Shown here piece after piece: positions 25,108-35,246 of a stretch of 64,000 nucleotides of DNA. Below the pieces are notes generated by a model, which made no database searches, was not told where the DNA came from, and was given only the letters and a program-made list of their open reading frames with translations. Each line of letters starts with the position of its first letter. Position 1 is the first letter of the stretch. Origin of the DNA: Caprimulgus europaeus (taxonomy: Eukaryota > Chordata > Aves > Caprimulgiformes > Caprimulgidae); assembly GCA_907165065.1 (NCBI GenBank), contig OU015543.1, positions 9,737,501 to 9,801,500 of the forward strand. The letters run 5' to 3'. Made by a program: the position numbers and the translations under genes.

Positions 25108-28100
25108 CAAGGATTTCAATCAAGATAACTAGGAACTTCATGTGTCAACTTGCTGCACAGATTACAATTAGTAACTGGGTAATCCAATTCCAGAAACACC
25201 GTTAGAAACAATGAGTGGCAAATACAAAGAGAAATTTCCTTCTGTGACAACACCTAATAGTAAAAGTAACATCATGGGGAAGAGACAAGAGAAATTAAAC
25301 TAAAACCTCACATGATCCTAATGCTAACTTACAGTCATTCTGGACTCAGGTTTTAGAGCTACAGACTGCTGTGACTGAAGGGAAACCACCAGCTCTTCAT
25401 CTCCAAGGGTATTCCAGTCTATAAATGAAGACACATCTGTGAACACAAAAATGAAAATATGAAGGTAACACTCAAAAGCACGTTTATTAAAGTATGAATA
25501 TTACACCAACTTCTTATACTAATAGGTATTTTCTAAAGTATAATCCAAGTCATTTTATGCCAAGGAAGTTTCCAGTTTTATCTCAGCAGCAGGTAATTTT
25601 ATAACCCTTTTTGCACACCGTTTTCCCATTTAGCCTCTGGGAGGAAGAGAAATAAGTTATGACACAATTTACTGTGAGGATTACTTGCAACAACATTTTA
25701 TCAGTGCAATGCTAAAGTAAAGCCACTGTGACTGTACAATTTTAATCTAAAGTTTACAAATTAAGGTTTAACATTGCCCCATCTAATAACAAAGTCTTTG
25801 AACATAATTTATAGGAGACAGCACTTCATTTTGTTTTCAGTATTCATAGCTGGCATTCCAGTATTTGCAGCAATTCCAGTACTTGAATGACAACCCAGGT
25901 TAAAGGAAGCCAAAATAAATTCAGACATTCGTGTGCTTTGGTGTTCTCAGCAACAGTGAATTTAACAGCTAGAAAGATAATACCATGTTAGGTTACTTCA
26001 AACTGTTTAGATTCCATTTATTTTATAGGACTGGATTAAAATAATTCTTATACAATTTCAAAAGTTTTCGTTTTACAAGATCTTTTCACTGTAATTATAA
26101 AAATTCTTACCAGGGGTTTGACTGTCCTTGAGCTTTCCCACAGCAGCTGCCAGGGATGACGTTTCACACTTGTACATAATGACTGTTAGCACTTTCCCAT
26201 GAGTGAAAAAAAATTTTTCCTCATAACACCACAACTACAAAATATTAAAAAATATCATTAATGAGGAGATAAGCAGAGAAGCGTGTTCCTGTGCAAGCTG
26301 ATGTTTAACTCCTTACTACAAAATTCAACTAAAAGTCAGCAATCAGATTATTTTAATTTTATTTTGGTAGGTTTAACACTTGTTAGCAGACCTTTATGAA
26401 TTGCTGATTTTAAATACAGGAAGAAATCAGAAGCGTTCTATTGAGTATTTTCCAGGGATATCTTAAAAGTACAGCAGCTGCTCTGAGGCATTAAGTACTG
26501 GCATTGATCATTTTATTTTTTAAATTCTCTCTTGTGCAATTTTTTATGACAAAACCAGTCAGCTCTTCTATTTCACGAGTGCATTTATTACTTCAGTGTC
26601 AGTTATCATTAATTAACGCCTGAACATCTTGAAGCACTATTTAGGGACATGCAGGGATCATTTAAGCAGTCAATTACACATTGTCTGAACAGATAGATAC
26701 TGGCTGGGTTTTCTGTTTAATTAGCTATTTTGTTCTCATCAAATAATCAAGACTATCAGAAGTGAGAAGGTATTGAATTATCCAAAAAATCACCATAAAC
26801 CACCATTCTCCTGCTAAATACTCTGACAAAAATTGCTCATCAACTGGTGAATCTTAATTCTGTTTCGGAAGTTGCCAGACAGAAGCAGAACTGTGAAGCC
26901 CACCAGCCTCTCCACTGCTATCATGCCAAATGCACAAAGCTTAATGACCACAAATTAAATATTGAGCTTACTTGTCCACTGGTTCCCAGGGGCAGCTCCT
27001 TTGAAGTTTGCAATGTCTGAAACTTTGTATTCCAAATTGTCAGGCACTCTGGGGAAAGACCCATGTTACAAACCCAAAGAAATACTACATAAATGTACAA
27101 ATGCTACATAAACGTGGCATAAATGCTACATTTGCCTTTGCTACTCTCAGTTATAAACACTTGAGATAATAGAAATAACCGTGTCAAAGGAGCTTGGTAA
27201 CATACTCAGCATTAGGAATTAAGTAATTCTGGTTAGATCTCAAGAAAAATGTTTAAGAGATGGAGTTCAGTTTTCCAGTGAAGAGCTTTAAACAAGAAGC
27301 TGTGGCAAGAGGGACAGCAGCCAGTGTGGCTTCCAGTCAGGAGGAACATTTTGTTATAAAACACTGTTCAGTGGCTTCAATTTCAGTGATGCCACACTTC
27401 AGAAGTTTAGACATGAGACATAAGTGTTTGCTTCACTTATTTTAGACACTGATTTCTTAGAGGACACTACATCTGTCTCCCTGCACAGGTCCTTATACAA
27501 GTGTCCAAATCCTCCTTTTAATTCCTTTTCATCCAGGAGATCTCTTGTTGCATCTTCTCAAGTGTTTCACAAACAGCATGAAAGCAAACACTGAAACACA
27601 ACAGCAAGTGCAGTCCTGCAACCCACGATGCAGGTGACTGGTAAAGGGGATCTCTCAGCTGGTGCTTTGAACAGCACTGCTCAACTGAGTACTAGTGTCA
27701 AGAGCCAACTAACATTTTATTTACACTCTTTCCTAAGGAAACTTACAACATTTTAATCCAATTTCTCAAATTACCTTTGGATTCTTCACCAGATGTGACT
27801 AGACTTCCTAATACTGCAACATGGTCTTTATCAAGAACAACAAAAGAAGTTCCTTTTAGAACACTTCCGGATACCGAAAGGTTTAGTAGTAGTGACTTGG
27901 ATAAAATCTGCTCTTCCTCTTCAGTGTTTTGTTGCAGAGGTATCAGAACCTTGTACACAGAGTCATTGGAATCTGTAAAAGAAAAATGATGCTGTTATGA
28001 TCTGTTACTGTGAAAAAACTATTTTATACGATATGGCAAGAGGACACCCAAAGAGAACAAAATCCATTGAGTGCTGAAAGAAGAAATAATAAAGGATATT

Positions 28101-31100
28101 GAAAGGACAGGTTGTGATGCAAACCAGCAAAATAAAAGTATAGCTTGCACAAGATCTGCAAGGTACAAGTCATAACATTTAAGAACAGTCAGCCTTTGCA
28201 GCCATTAAAATATCAGGAAAATTTAATTAATACTTCTATCACTAGCTGTCTGAAAAAGTTTAAAGAGCTGAAAATATTAAATAGTAATTCATAACTATCA
28301 ACATTTTATGTCCTTCCATACAATTATTTGCTTTATTACCACATCCCATTAGAAAACATAACTTACACAAACACAGAAGTGTGATAATTTTATTTTTTAT
28401 ATATGCTGTGAAATGCAGTGGCTTAGACAGTTCCTGTTGTTCGAGCTTGTATTTGTGTAGACTGTTCATCTTCAGTTTCTGCACGTAGACAAAAAAAATC
28501 CTCATCCTAAACCAAAACAGAAAATACAGTTTTACTTTGATTTACACAAACAAGAGGTAACAGAAATTCAAAGTTAAGCACTACTAATATCTGAATGTTA
28601 AGCAAAATGAGGAATTTGTGTTTTCTACAGGAAATACAGCCTAATTCAGAAAAGTTTACAGACTCAAGCACGTAAAGGAAATTCTAATCTGATGCAACCA
28701 ATGGACTCACAGGAAGAAGCACATGAACATAGAGATTCATGTGTAATTCTTTTTGTTAAAACATAAATCCTGTGAAATAAGTTCTTCACAATGAGCAAGT
28801 ATTTGAGAGCAATGAAGAGTCACACAATTGTCACTGTATTTAATCTTAATTGCTCCCTGAAATTTTAAGAGCCAGGCTCCTCAGCCCTGAAAGCAACACA
28901 ACTTCAATTTAACTGTGGTATCAGAAATAACACATATACAGGATATTGATTAAATCAGGATAATGATTTCACTAAAAGGTCTTAAAATCCAATTAAACAC
29001 CTGATGGATTTTAGAAAAAAGCACTGAGATTTGCTGCTATGGAAGTAAAAAAAGTATTAAACTCACTTTCTCAGTAGCGAAAATTAAGACAGGTTGTTGA
29101 CCTTCCATAAAAGCTTCACTCCACCTAAAACCAGAAAGCTGTATGAACATCTTCTACATTCTAGGACCATACCACCATTCCTTAGGCAGCCTCTAATTTT
29201 TAGGATATCTGTATGAATAATTTTAAGATTTTAAAAACAATGTGTTGGAAAAAACCACCCAACTCCAAGACCTTGGTCTTCAGGTTTCTCCCCTACCCCC
29301 CTCAAAAAAGGGAACAACTTTAGTCATCATCATCAATTCCTCTGAGCAAGAAGCAAGCTTCATAAAGTTTTATCACTTACTTGATGACTTCATCTGAGAT
29401 AATGGTTTCAATTTCTTGTTGTGGGGCTTCCAAAAGGACATCTAAAGTTCGAACACCACCTCCTCTGAATAGTACCACTGGCCCTCCATTGGGTAGTGAA
29501 TGTATTCTGTATACATCAGCTGAAAGCTATATAGAAAAAAAATTTATAAGAATTAATTAAGAATTAAAGAATTATTGTTCTTCAGTACATTACCTTCAAA
29601 GGCAAGTGTTTAATCTGTGATTTTTTTTAAGTTCTTTCAATAAACAAGTAACAGAAGAATGATGAACCCATAGGATTCCCAATAACGTTGACCCAGCAGC
29701 TGCCCATTTTCTGAAATGCTATGAATAATGCAAGTCACTACCCAACAAAAAGCCAGGAAAGTGTCCCAGTGAGCATCACATTTCTGAATCCCATCAGAAA
29801 AAAAACATGAGGGTAAGGAGTTCAACAAACTGTTACACAGCAGAACACAAAGTGTTAACACCAGCAGAACAACAAAAAACCCCTCTATATTTGAACATAA
29901 TTCACCACCTTTAAAGAAAGCCCTCTGTAACTCTGGACTTGGGATACAAATCATTTTAAGAGTAAGACTTTGATGATCAAGGCTCTCAGTCCAAGTGGAT
30001 TCCTTGCAATATTCCAGAATATCATAAAGCACAAATTAAGACAACAATCAGCTAAAATGTAATATTAGCAGTAGTATGAAAATTAGCATCTTCCCTCCAC
30101 CAGGATTCAGAATGTTAACATAGAAGTGAACACACGTCAGAGACTTACCGTTGCTTTAAATACTTTGTCCAAGTTAATATCTTTGTTCTTCCATATTCTT
30201 AAAACCTGTAGGAGAAGCATCGTTTTTAAGCACAGTAAAGCAGTAATAGATAGGATCTCAGCACACACATCACTAGCAATTGCAGGTCACTAAACACAGG
30301 AGGAAAAAATAAACAGAAAGGATTCACAGTAACCTTAGTGGCAACTGACTCAGGGGAAGTCTGCAAGGGAAGAAGCTGAAGCAGAGACGACAGGAATACA
30401 AACCAAACTCAGGAATCTTCAGTTGGAAAGAAAGGATAGGAAAGAGTAAGGTTAAGGAGAAAGATACAGCAGAATTCTACATGAAAGTAAATCAAAGTGA
30501 TGGAGACAGATTAAGATACAGATCACCTCATCTGGAACAGAATCGGTTCAAGGAGAACAATGACAAGTTAGGAAAGATATTTCATCAACAGCAATAAAAA
30601 AGCCAAAGGTTCAGCATGTGCTGAGCAACACTACAGGTACACTAACAGGAAATGTTTAACTGTAAAATATGAGCAGAAAAAGAAGCATGCAGGTATGAAC
30701 TGTTTTAACCATTTCAGTACAATAATCACGCAGTTCTAAATGTCAACCAGGCTGCAACAAGAGAAATAATTATTAATAAATTAATTATCCTTAGAGAACG
30801 TATGCACGAGGCATTCTTCACTGAGAATGCTTCAGTTTTTAAGAGGTCACTGCACAACTGGTGCTCAGCACAGATGATCTTCATGTCACTAAGAAAACAA
30901 CTGTAGAACTGCACATCCCTGTCCTCCCAACGAGCAGGGATGACCTGAACTGCAACAGAGCCGAGAGCTCCAGGCGTTTGCATCTAGCCAGAAATCCAGC
31001 ACCACTGATTTCTTCCCTGCTCACACTCAGCCAGAAGACTCCCTACATCCTTTTTTTTTGCCTTTAATTAAAGATACAGGATCTCACCTTGTCATCATGA

Positions 31101-33171
31101 ACAGCTATGTATTCGTGAGTCTCAAAGTTGCACACCACTGGACATGTGAGAATCTGCCCGTGTTTAACCGACCAACAACCCAGTGGCTTCTGATCTGAAA
31201 CCTAGAGGGGTCAGAAGAAGGACACTGTAATTGAAATATGTTAAAAACAGAACAGCTTTGGGGATTTTTGACAGAAAGGAAACACAAGGTACCCACCTCT
31301 GAGTGGAATGAGAACACTAATATATGGAAACTGCTATGCTGAGAACTTCAGCTTGAGCATTCCTGTTTGACTTTAATATTAAAATTTCAGAATAACATGA
31401 AAGAACTCTCCATTAATTAGAAATTATTTCTTTTCACATAAGAAATAACTTTGACCTCTAATAATCAGATGGGCTGATGCCACGAAGCAGAGGTGTGAAG
31501 CCTGGCTTTTCCAAAGGGAAGATATTACTTCAGTCACCACTGCAAGTTACTTTTACTCACCAAGACCATCATGCCCAGAACCACGCTTCTATTTCACTGT
31601 AAGTTATTGAGACCAAGAACAATTAATTTTACTGTCTAAACTCATTTACAAGCAGCTGCTCAAGCCCCTCTCTGTAGCAAAGATCTACACTGGGCACATT
31701 TACCAACATATTTATGTTCTCTGTATGGTTTTGGACTAAACCCAAAGGAGGTTGTACCATGAATCCACTAAGATACAATCCCTAACCCCATGAATCTAAA
31801 ATCCAATTAAAGATAGAAACTAAAATATTTTCCTGAAGTTTTTTATTATGGCCTACTGAGATAAATGCACACATTAAAAGACACCTGAACATACTTTCAG
31901 TTTCAAGTGCTTCAAACTAAAATCTTCCATCCTCCAGCCAACAGGAAGCCAGCTGACAGAAAACTGGCAGCCAGACAAAGCACACGTCACTCTGGCTACT
32001 GTGAGGAAATGTCACCTACCCTGCAGCTTCGGGGTGGAAGAATTTATTGGAATGGGGAATGGAGAATGGGGAATGGAGAGAGGAAATCAGCAAAAGGAGA
32101 AGTACAGAAATAAACAAGCAACCACCTAAGCAGACACCTGCTTCACTGGCAGCCAGGCCAGGGGACAGCGGAGGGACGCAGGTTGATCCCTCTCTGAAAG
32201 AACATCTCCTTCTGCTTAAACAAGGTGATATTGGAAGTTACATATCTGCTAGGCCAGGTCAAATTTATGGTCTAAAACAGAAAATAAGGAGACTGGAGGC
32301 ACCAAATTTAAAAAATACAGTAGATGAGGTAGTGATGCCAGAATAAGCTGTTTTTATGGAGACAGAAGTGTTGCAAACAGGCCAAAAGAACTAAGTGTGC
32401 ATGGAAGAAAAATTCAGCTAAAGGGCAGAGTGACAGAAGTTTCTACGGTCATCAGATGGCCCCGAAGATGACCAGTTCGCATGCGAAAAGGCCATTTAAA
32501 TGTATTAATGATTCTTGGAAATGTGATGAATATGTTAATAATTCATTGGAAAAAAGAAGTGAATGTGCATGCTTTGATAGTATGAAGCTTCTGCAGAGGG
32601 ATGAGTTGCTATGCACGACAGGTGGAGCGATCCCCTGTGCATCCAGCGCTGCAATAACGAACGCTGCTTCTCCAGCCTACGCTGCTAAAAAGTTCATTCC
32701 CGATTTCGGTGACAAGGAGAGCGGGGCAGGGCCGGGCTGGACCCCCCGCTCCGCGAAGCCAGGGCCGTCCCAGAGGCGCCCAGGCGGCGGCAACGCACCA
32801 GGCCCCCGCTGCCCACCTCCAGCCGAGGGAAGGCGGCCAGCGGGCACACTGGTGGGGCAGTGGGCCCGGTGACAGCTGGGCCCAGTCGCCCTCCGGATAG
32901 GCCGGCCGGGGCAGGAGGGAGCGCGGCCCCGGGACGCTGCACGGGTACCCTCCCACAGGCCGGGTCTGCCCGGCGGCAGCAGCAGCGACGCCTCCCGGGG
33001 CCAAGCAGCCGCGGCGGGTACCTTGAAGAGCGTGGCCGTCCTGCCGCGGTCGGTGAGCAGGACGTGGTCGGGGTCGGGGCCCGGCTCCAGCGCCAGGAGG
33101 CCGCTGCCGAGGCCGACGCCGCCGCTGGGTCCCAGCCCGCCGAGCGTGAAGCTCTCGCACAGCGCCGCCAT
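19915..33171 (-). CDS. NOL11: NOL11, nucleolar protein 11 (18 coding exons, complete)
   Basis: Metazoan UTPA (t-UTP) component of the small-subunit processome. It binds UTP4/Cirhin and supports rDNA transcription and pre-18S processing in the nucleolus. Coding exons in order: 33171-33022, 31201-31088, 30205-30149, 29526-29381, 29124-29067, 28506-28367, 27972-27775, 27048-26972, 26234-26111, 25436-25333, 25025-24948, 24162-23978, 23714-23589, 22685-22464, 21974-21896, 20829-20737, 20438-20331, 20028-19915 (TGA 19917-19915). All donors are GT and acceptors AG. Phases match throughout except at exon 6, which is one base too long. Corrected length is about 723 residues, against 719 in human. The N-terminal half is the NUC205/propeller-like part ([31 protein letters not shown]). 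Conserved C-terminal blocks include [20 protein letters not shown] and [15 protein letters not shown], ending YSIEVLELI. The start ATG has A at -3 and G at +4. Identification rests on exon-by-exon agreement with human NOL11. Confidence 0.95.
25077..25106. repeat. (AT)n microsatellite in NOL11 intron 10
   Basis: About fourteen AT dinucleotides in the intron between coding exons 10 and 11. Confidence 0.9.
28367..28506 (-). CDS. NOL11: NOL11 coding exon 6, carries a frame-breaking homopolymer
   Basis: Exon 5 ends in phase 0 (ATEK) and exon 7 needs one base from exon 6 to make Tyr, so exon 6 should be 139 bp. Here it is 140. Read literally it runs DEDFF then leaves frame and meets TAA at 28425-28423, near residue 202. 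With one base fewer in the A8 run at 28491-28498 (T8 on the coding strand) it reads [20 protein letters not shown], which matches human NYFAYVQ...KYTLL in position and character and runs into exon 7 in frame. Acceptor TTTAG (28511-28507) and donor GTAAGT (28366-28361) are both good. No alternative acceptor nearby repairs the phase. Confidence 0.85.
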
Positions 33172-33174
33172 CTT
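33164..33174 (-). promoter_or_regulatory. YY1-type site overlapping the NOL11 start codon
   Basis: Minus-strand AAGATGGCGGC, identical to the 11-mer in the BPTF 5' UTR. The ATG inside it is the NOL11 initiator. Its position suggests a very short 5' UTR. YY1 binding is inferred from the consensus. Confidence 0.55.
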
Positions 33175-33188
33175 CGCCAGCCTCCACC

Positions 33189-33198
33189 TCTCGCGAGA
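33189..33198. promoter_or_regulatory. TCTCGCGAGA palindrome (BANP-type CGCG element)
   Basis: A perfect TCTCGCGAGA, the element of CpG-island housekeeping promoters reported to be bound by BANP when unmethylated. It lies 18 bases upstream of the NOL11 start codon. The motif is exact; use in this species is inferred. Confidence 0.7.
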
Positions 33199-33247
33199 CT
33201 TGGCACGGCGCACAGGCCGGCGCGTGGGTCTCGCTGGGGCGCCACAC

Positions 33248-33258
33248 TGCGCATGCGC
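33248..33258. promoter_or_regulatory. NRF1 site TGCGCATGCGC
   Basis: Exact palindromic NRF1 consensus about 77 bases upstream of the NOL11 start codon and 50 bases from the TCTCGCGAGA element. NRF1 typically drives housekeeping and ribosome-biogenesis promoters, which fits NOL11. Confidence 0.65.
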
Positions 33259-33956
33259 TGCTACCTGAGGCGGCTGGGGGGGGGGGCGGGGCGTGGCGGA
33301 AATAGCCGAGGCCGTTCGGGAGTTTCCGGGCGCCGCGGAAGCGCGGGCGGGGTTGCCGGTGACCGTGAGAGGGGAAGTTTATGTCGCGACATGGTGCGGG
33401 GCTGTAGTGGGGCCGTGCTCAGCCGAGTGGGGCCTGCCCGCCCTGCTTCTTCCCCTGAGCGGGCCAGGAGGCTCGGCCAGCTGCCGTGTGCCAAGGGCGG
33501 GCGCGTACCCCGTGCTCCAATATTTAAAATACTCTGAAATCATTAAAAATATTATAAAATATTATCAGAAAAAAAGAGATGAAGTTTTCCGAGCGCCGTT
33601 ATGAAGCAGGACAGTCAGCGTTGGGATTTCCTTTCCTCAGTTGTTTCCACTCTCTCGTGCAGAGCCGGAGGTGTCACTGACACGCAGATGAGCTTGGGGA
33701 CGTTAAATAAAAGGCTGCTGTAGTTTTGCATCTACACAATCAAACATTGCTGGGTTTAACATTAATTAATTAAATGTATTTCTGCCCTATGAGATGTCCC
33801 ATTTTTGTAAAGAATAAAGAGGGGATTTTTTTTTTCCCCTCTGTGAGGGCACAACCCAACTCCACAGCAATAGGATCAGCTTCAGGCATTTAACTAATTT
33901 GTAACGTATTTTCATGTGTTAGTATTTTGTTTGTGGGCAAATTTTAATGTAGCCCT

Positions 33957-34340
33957 AGCAATACAAGCCCAAACTATAAAAAACATCAAGTCAAACCAAT
34001 CCAACAAGCCCAAACTATAAAAAAATGTCAGGCCAAACCAAACCAACAGGCCCGAACCATAGAAAAAAATCAAGTCAAACCAATCCAACAAGCTCGAATT
34101 AGATAAAAAAATCACATCAAACCAAGCCAACAAGCCTAAACTATAAAAAACATCAAGCCAAACCAAACCAACAGGCCCAAATTATATAAAAAAAAATCAA
34201 GTCAAACCAAGCCAACAAGCCCAAATTATAATAAAAACCAAGTCAAACCAAACCAACATACCCAAACTATAAAAAACATCAAGTCAAACCAAACCAACAA
34301 GCCCAAACTATTAAAAAACACCAAGTCAAGCCAAGCCAGC
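33957..34340. repeat. 42-bp A/C-rich minisatellite between PITPNC1 and NOL11
   Basis: Unit of the form AAGCCCAAACTATAAAAAAC followed by ATCAAGTCAAACCAAACCAAC. The GCCCAAAC-type anchor recurs at about 33967, 34008, 34050, 34092, 34134, 34175, 34219, 34260 and 34301, mostly 41-44 bases apart, for about nine diverged copies. The plus strand is almost all A and C. Because 42 is a multiple of 3, the minus strand keeps an open frame of a repeated Trp/Phe/Leu pattern (33912-34166). I regard this as a by-product, not a gene. Confidence 0.93.
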
Positions 34341-34740
34341 CCCACCCCGGGTCAGGCCCCCCCGCTGGATGTGTGACTGTGTGAGCTCTTGGCCATCCCT
34401 GGGGCACCCGTGTTTCCAGCACTGTCATTTCGGGGTCTGGCTGCTGGTGCCTCTGTTTGCTGGGGGACCTGGCTGTAACCTCCCCGGCCAGGACAGTCAC
34501 CACCTTGGTGGCAAAGACTCGGCCAGTCCCGGCCGAGCACGGCCCCACACGCTCCCCCCAACGGGGTCTTCACGCACCGAAGCCACCGAGAAGCCGTCAC
34601 CGCAGAGCCCAGGCCACGCAGCGCTGCCTGGTTTCTGACTCTTGTATCGTCTCATTTCGACCTTAAATATTTTCCAGGCCTGTGCTCGTTCCTTGTGTCC
34701 CATCCTACGCATTTCCATACCGAATAAACAATTGTCATTT
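34341..34740. other. Unassigned GC-rich block
   Basis: GC-rich sequence begins where the 42-bp repeat ends and fades by about 34640. A plus-strand AATAAA follows at about 34722-34727. No coding family is recognised. It could be a small CpG island or an old transposon or LTR relic. Confidence 0.3.
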
Positions 34741-35240
34741 TTTCTGGTGCAGAAAAAGCTTCATTTCTGTGGAGCAAACCTCTCCTTAAAAGCTTGAAGA
34801 ATCACTGTACTTGTGACATTTCTGTTGACTAAAACCCACATGACTTGTAGAGAAGTGCTGGAGGATTCTTACCTTCCCAGAGGTTTCCAGCTCTCTCTTT
34901 TTCCACTGTTTTCTACCCCACCAGACTGCCAAACCCTGCATAGAGAATTAGATTCCCTACTGAAAAACTTCCTTGTCAACCAAATGGTCATTTACAAATG
35001 AATGGGTCAACACCAGACTGATGGGCACCTGCCCTGATAAAATCTTTCAAAAGCTGAGGCACAACAAAACCCAGTAGGTGTTTTAAGTGGTTTAAATTTT
35101 CCTTCCAAAGCCAATTCTTTGTGCTTTTTAATTTTGAGGAAGTGACTTGCAGAGCTGGGGGTAGAAAATGTTAATGGATCCTTTCCTTGCTGGAGGAGTA
35201 AAAGAAAAAAGCCACAACTGTAAAGAATAATTGTTGGTAG

Positions 35241-35246
35241 TTTATT
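35241..35246 (-). terminator. PITPNC1: Candidate PITPNC1 poly(A) signal (AATAAA)
   Basis: Minus-strand AATAAA about 4.1 kb past the long-form stop, with T/G-rich sequence just downstream on that strand (about 35190-35220). Other minus-strand AATAAA motifs lie upstream of it (for example near 36352 and 38126), so this is only the most distal plausible site. Confidence 0.25.

Larger units (their letters stand above)
32700..33520. other. CpG island at the NOL11 promoter
   Basis: CpG-dense block covering NOL11 coding exon 1 (33022-33171), the first part of intron 1 and about 350 bases upstream, with AT-rich sequence on both sides. It contains a G11 run followed by CGGGG (about 33276-33291), an NRF1 site and a TCTCGCGAGA palindrome. 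It is the probable NOL11 promoter. Divergent plus-strand initiation is possible but not shown. Confidence 0.85.

Noticed and set aside
29637..30032. Minus-strand open frame of 131 codons within a NOL11 intron
   Set aside because: It lies between NOL11 exons 3 and 4, does not match NOL11, and lacks splice signals at its ends.
32609..33254. Overlapping long frames on both strands in the NOL11 CpG island
   Set aside because: Only 33022-33171 on the minus strand has NOL11 homology and a proper donor. The others are GC-rich shadows or run on into intron 1.
33912..34166. Minus-strand repeated Trp/Phe/Leu frame of 84 codons
   Set aside because: Produced by the 42-bp minisatellite. Units diverge with indels and there is no promoter or homology.
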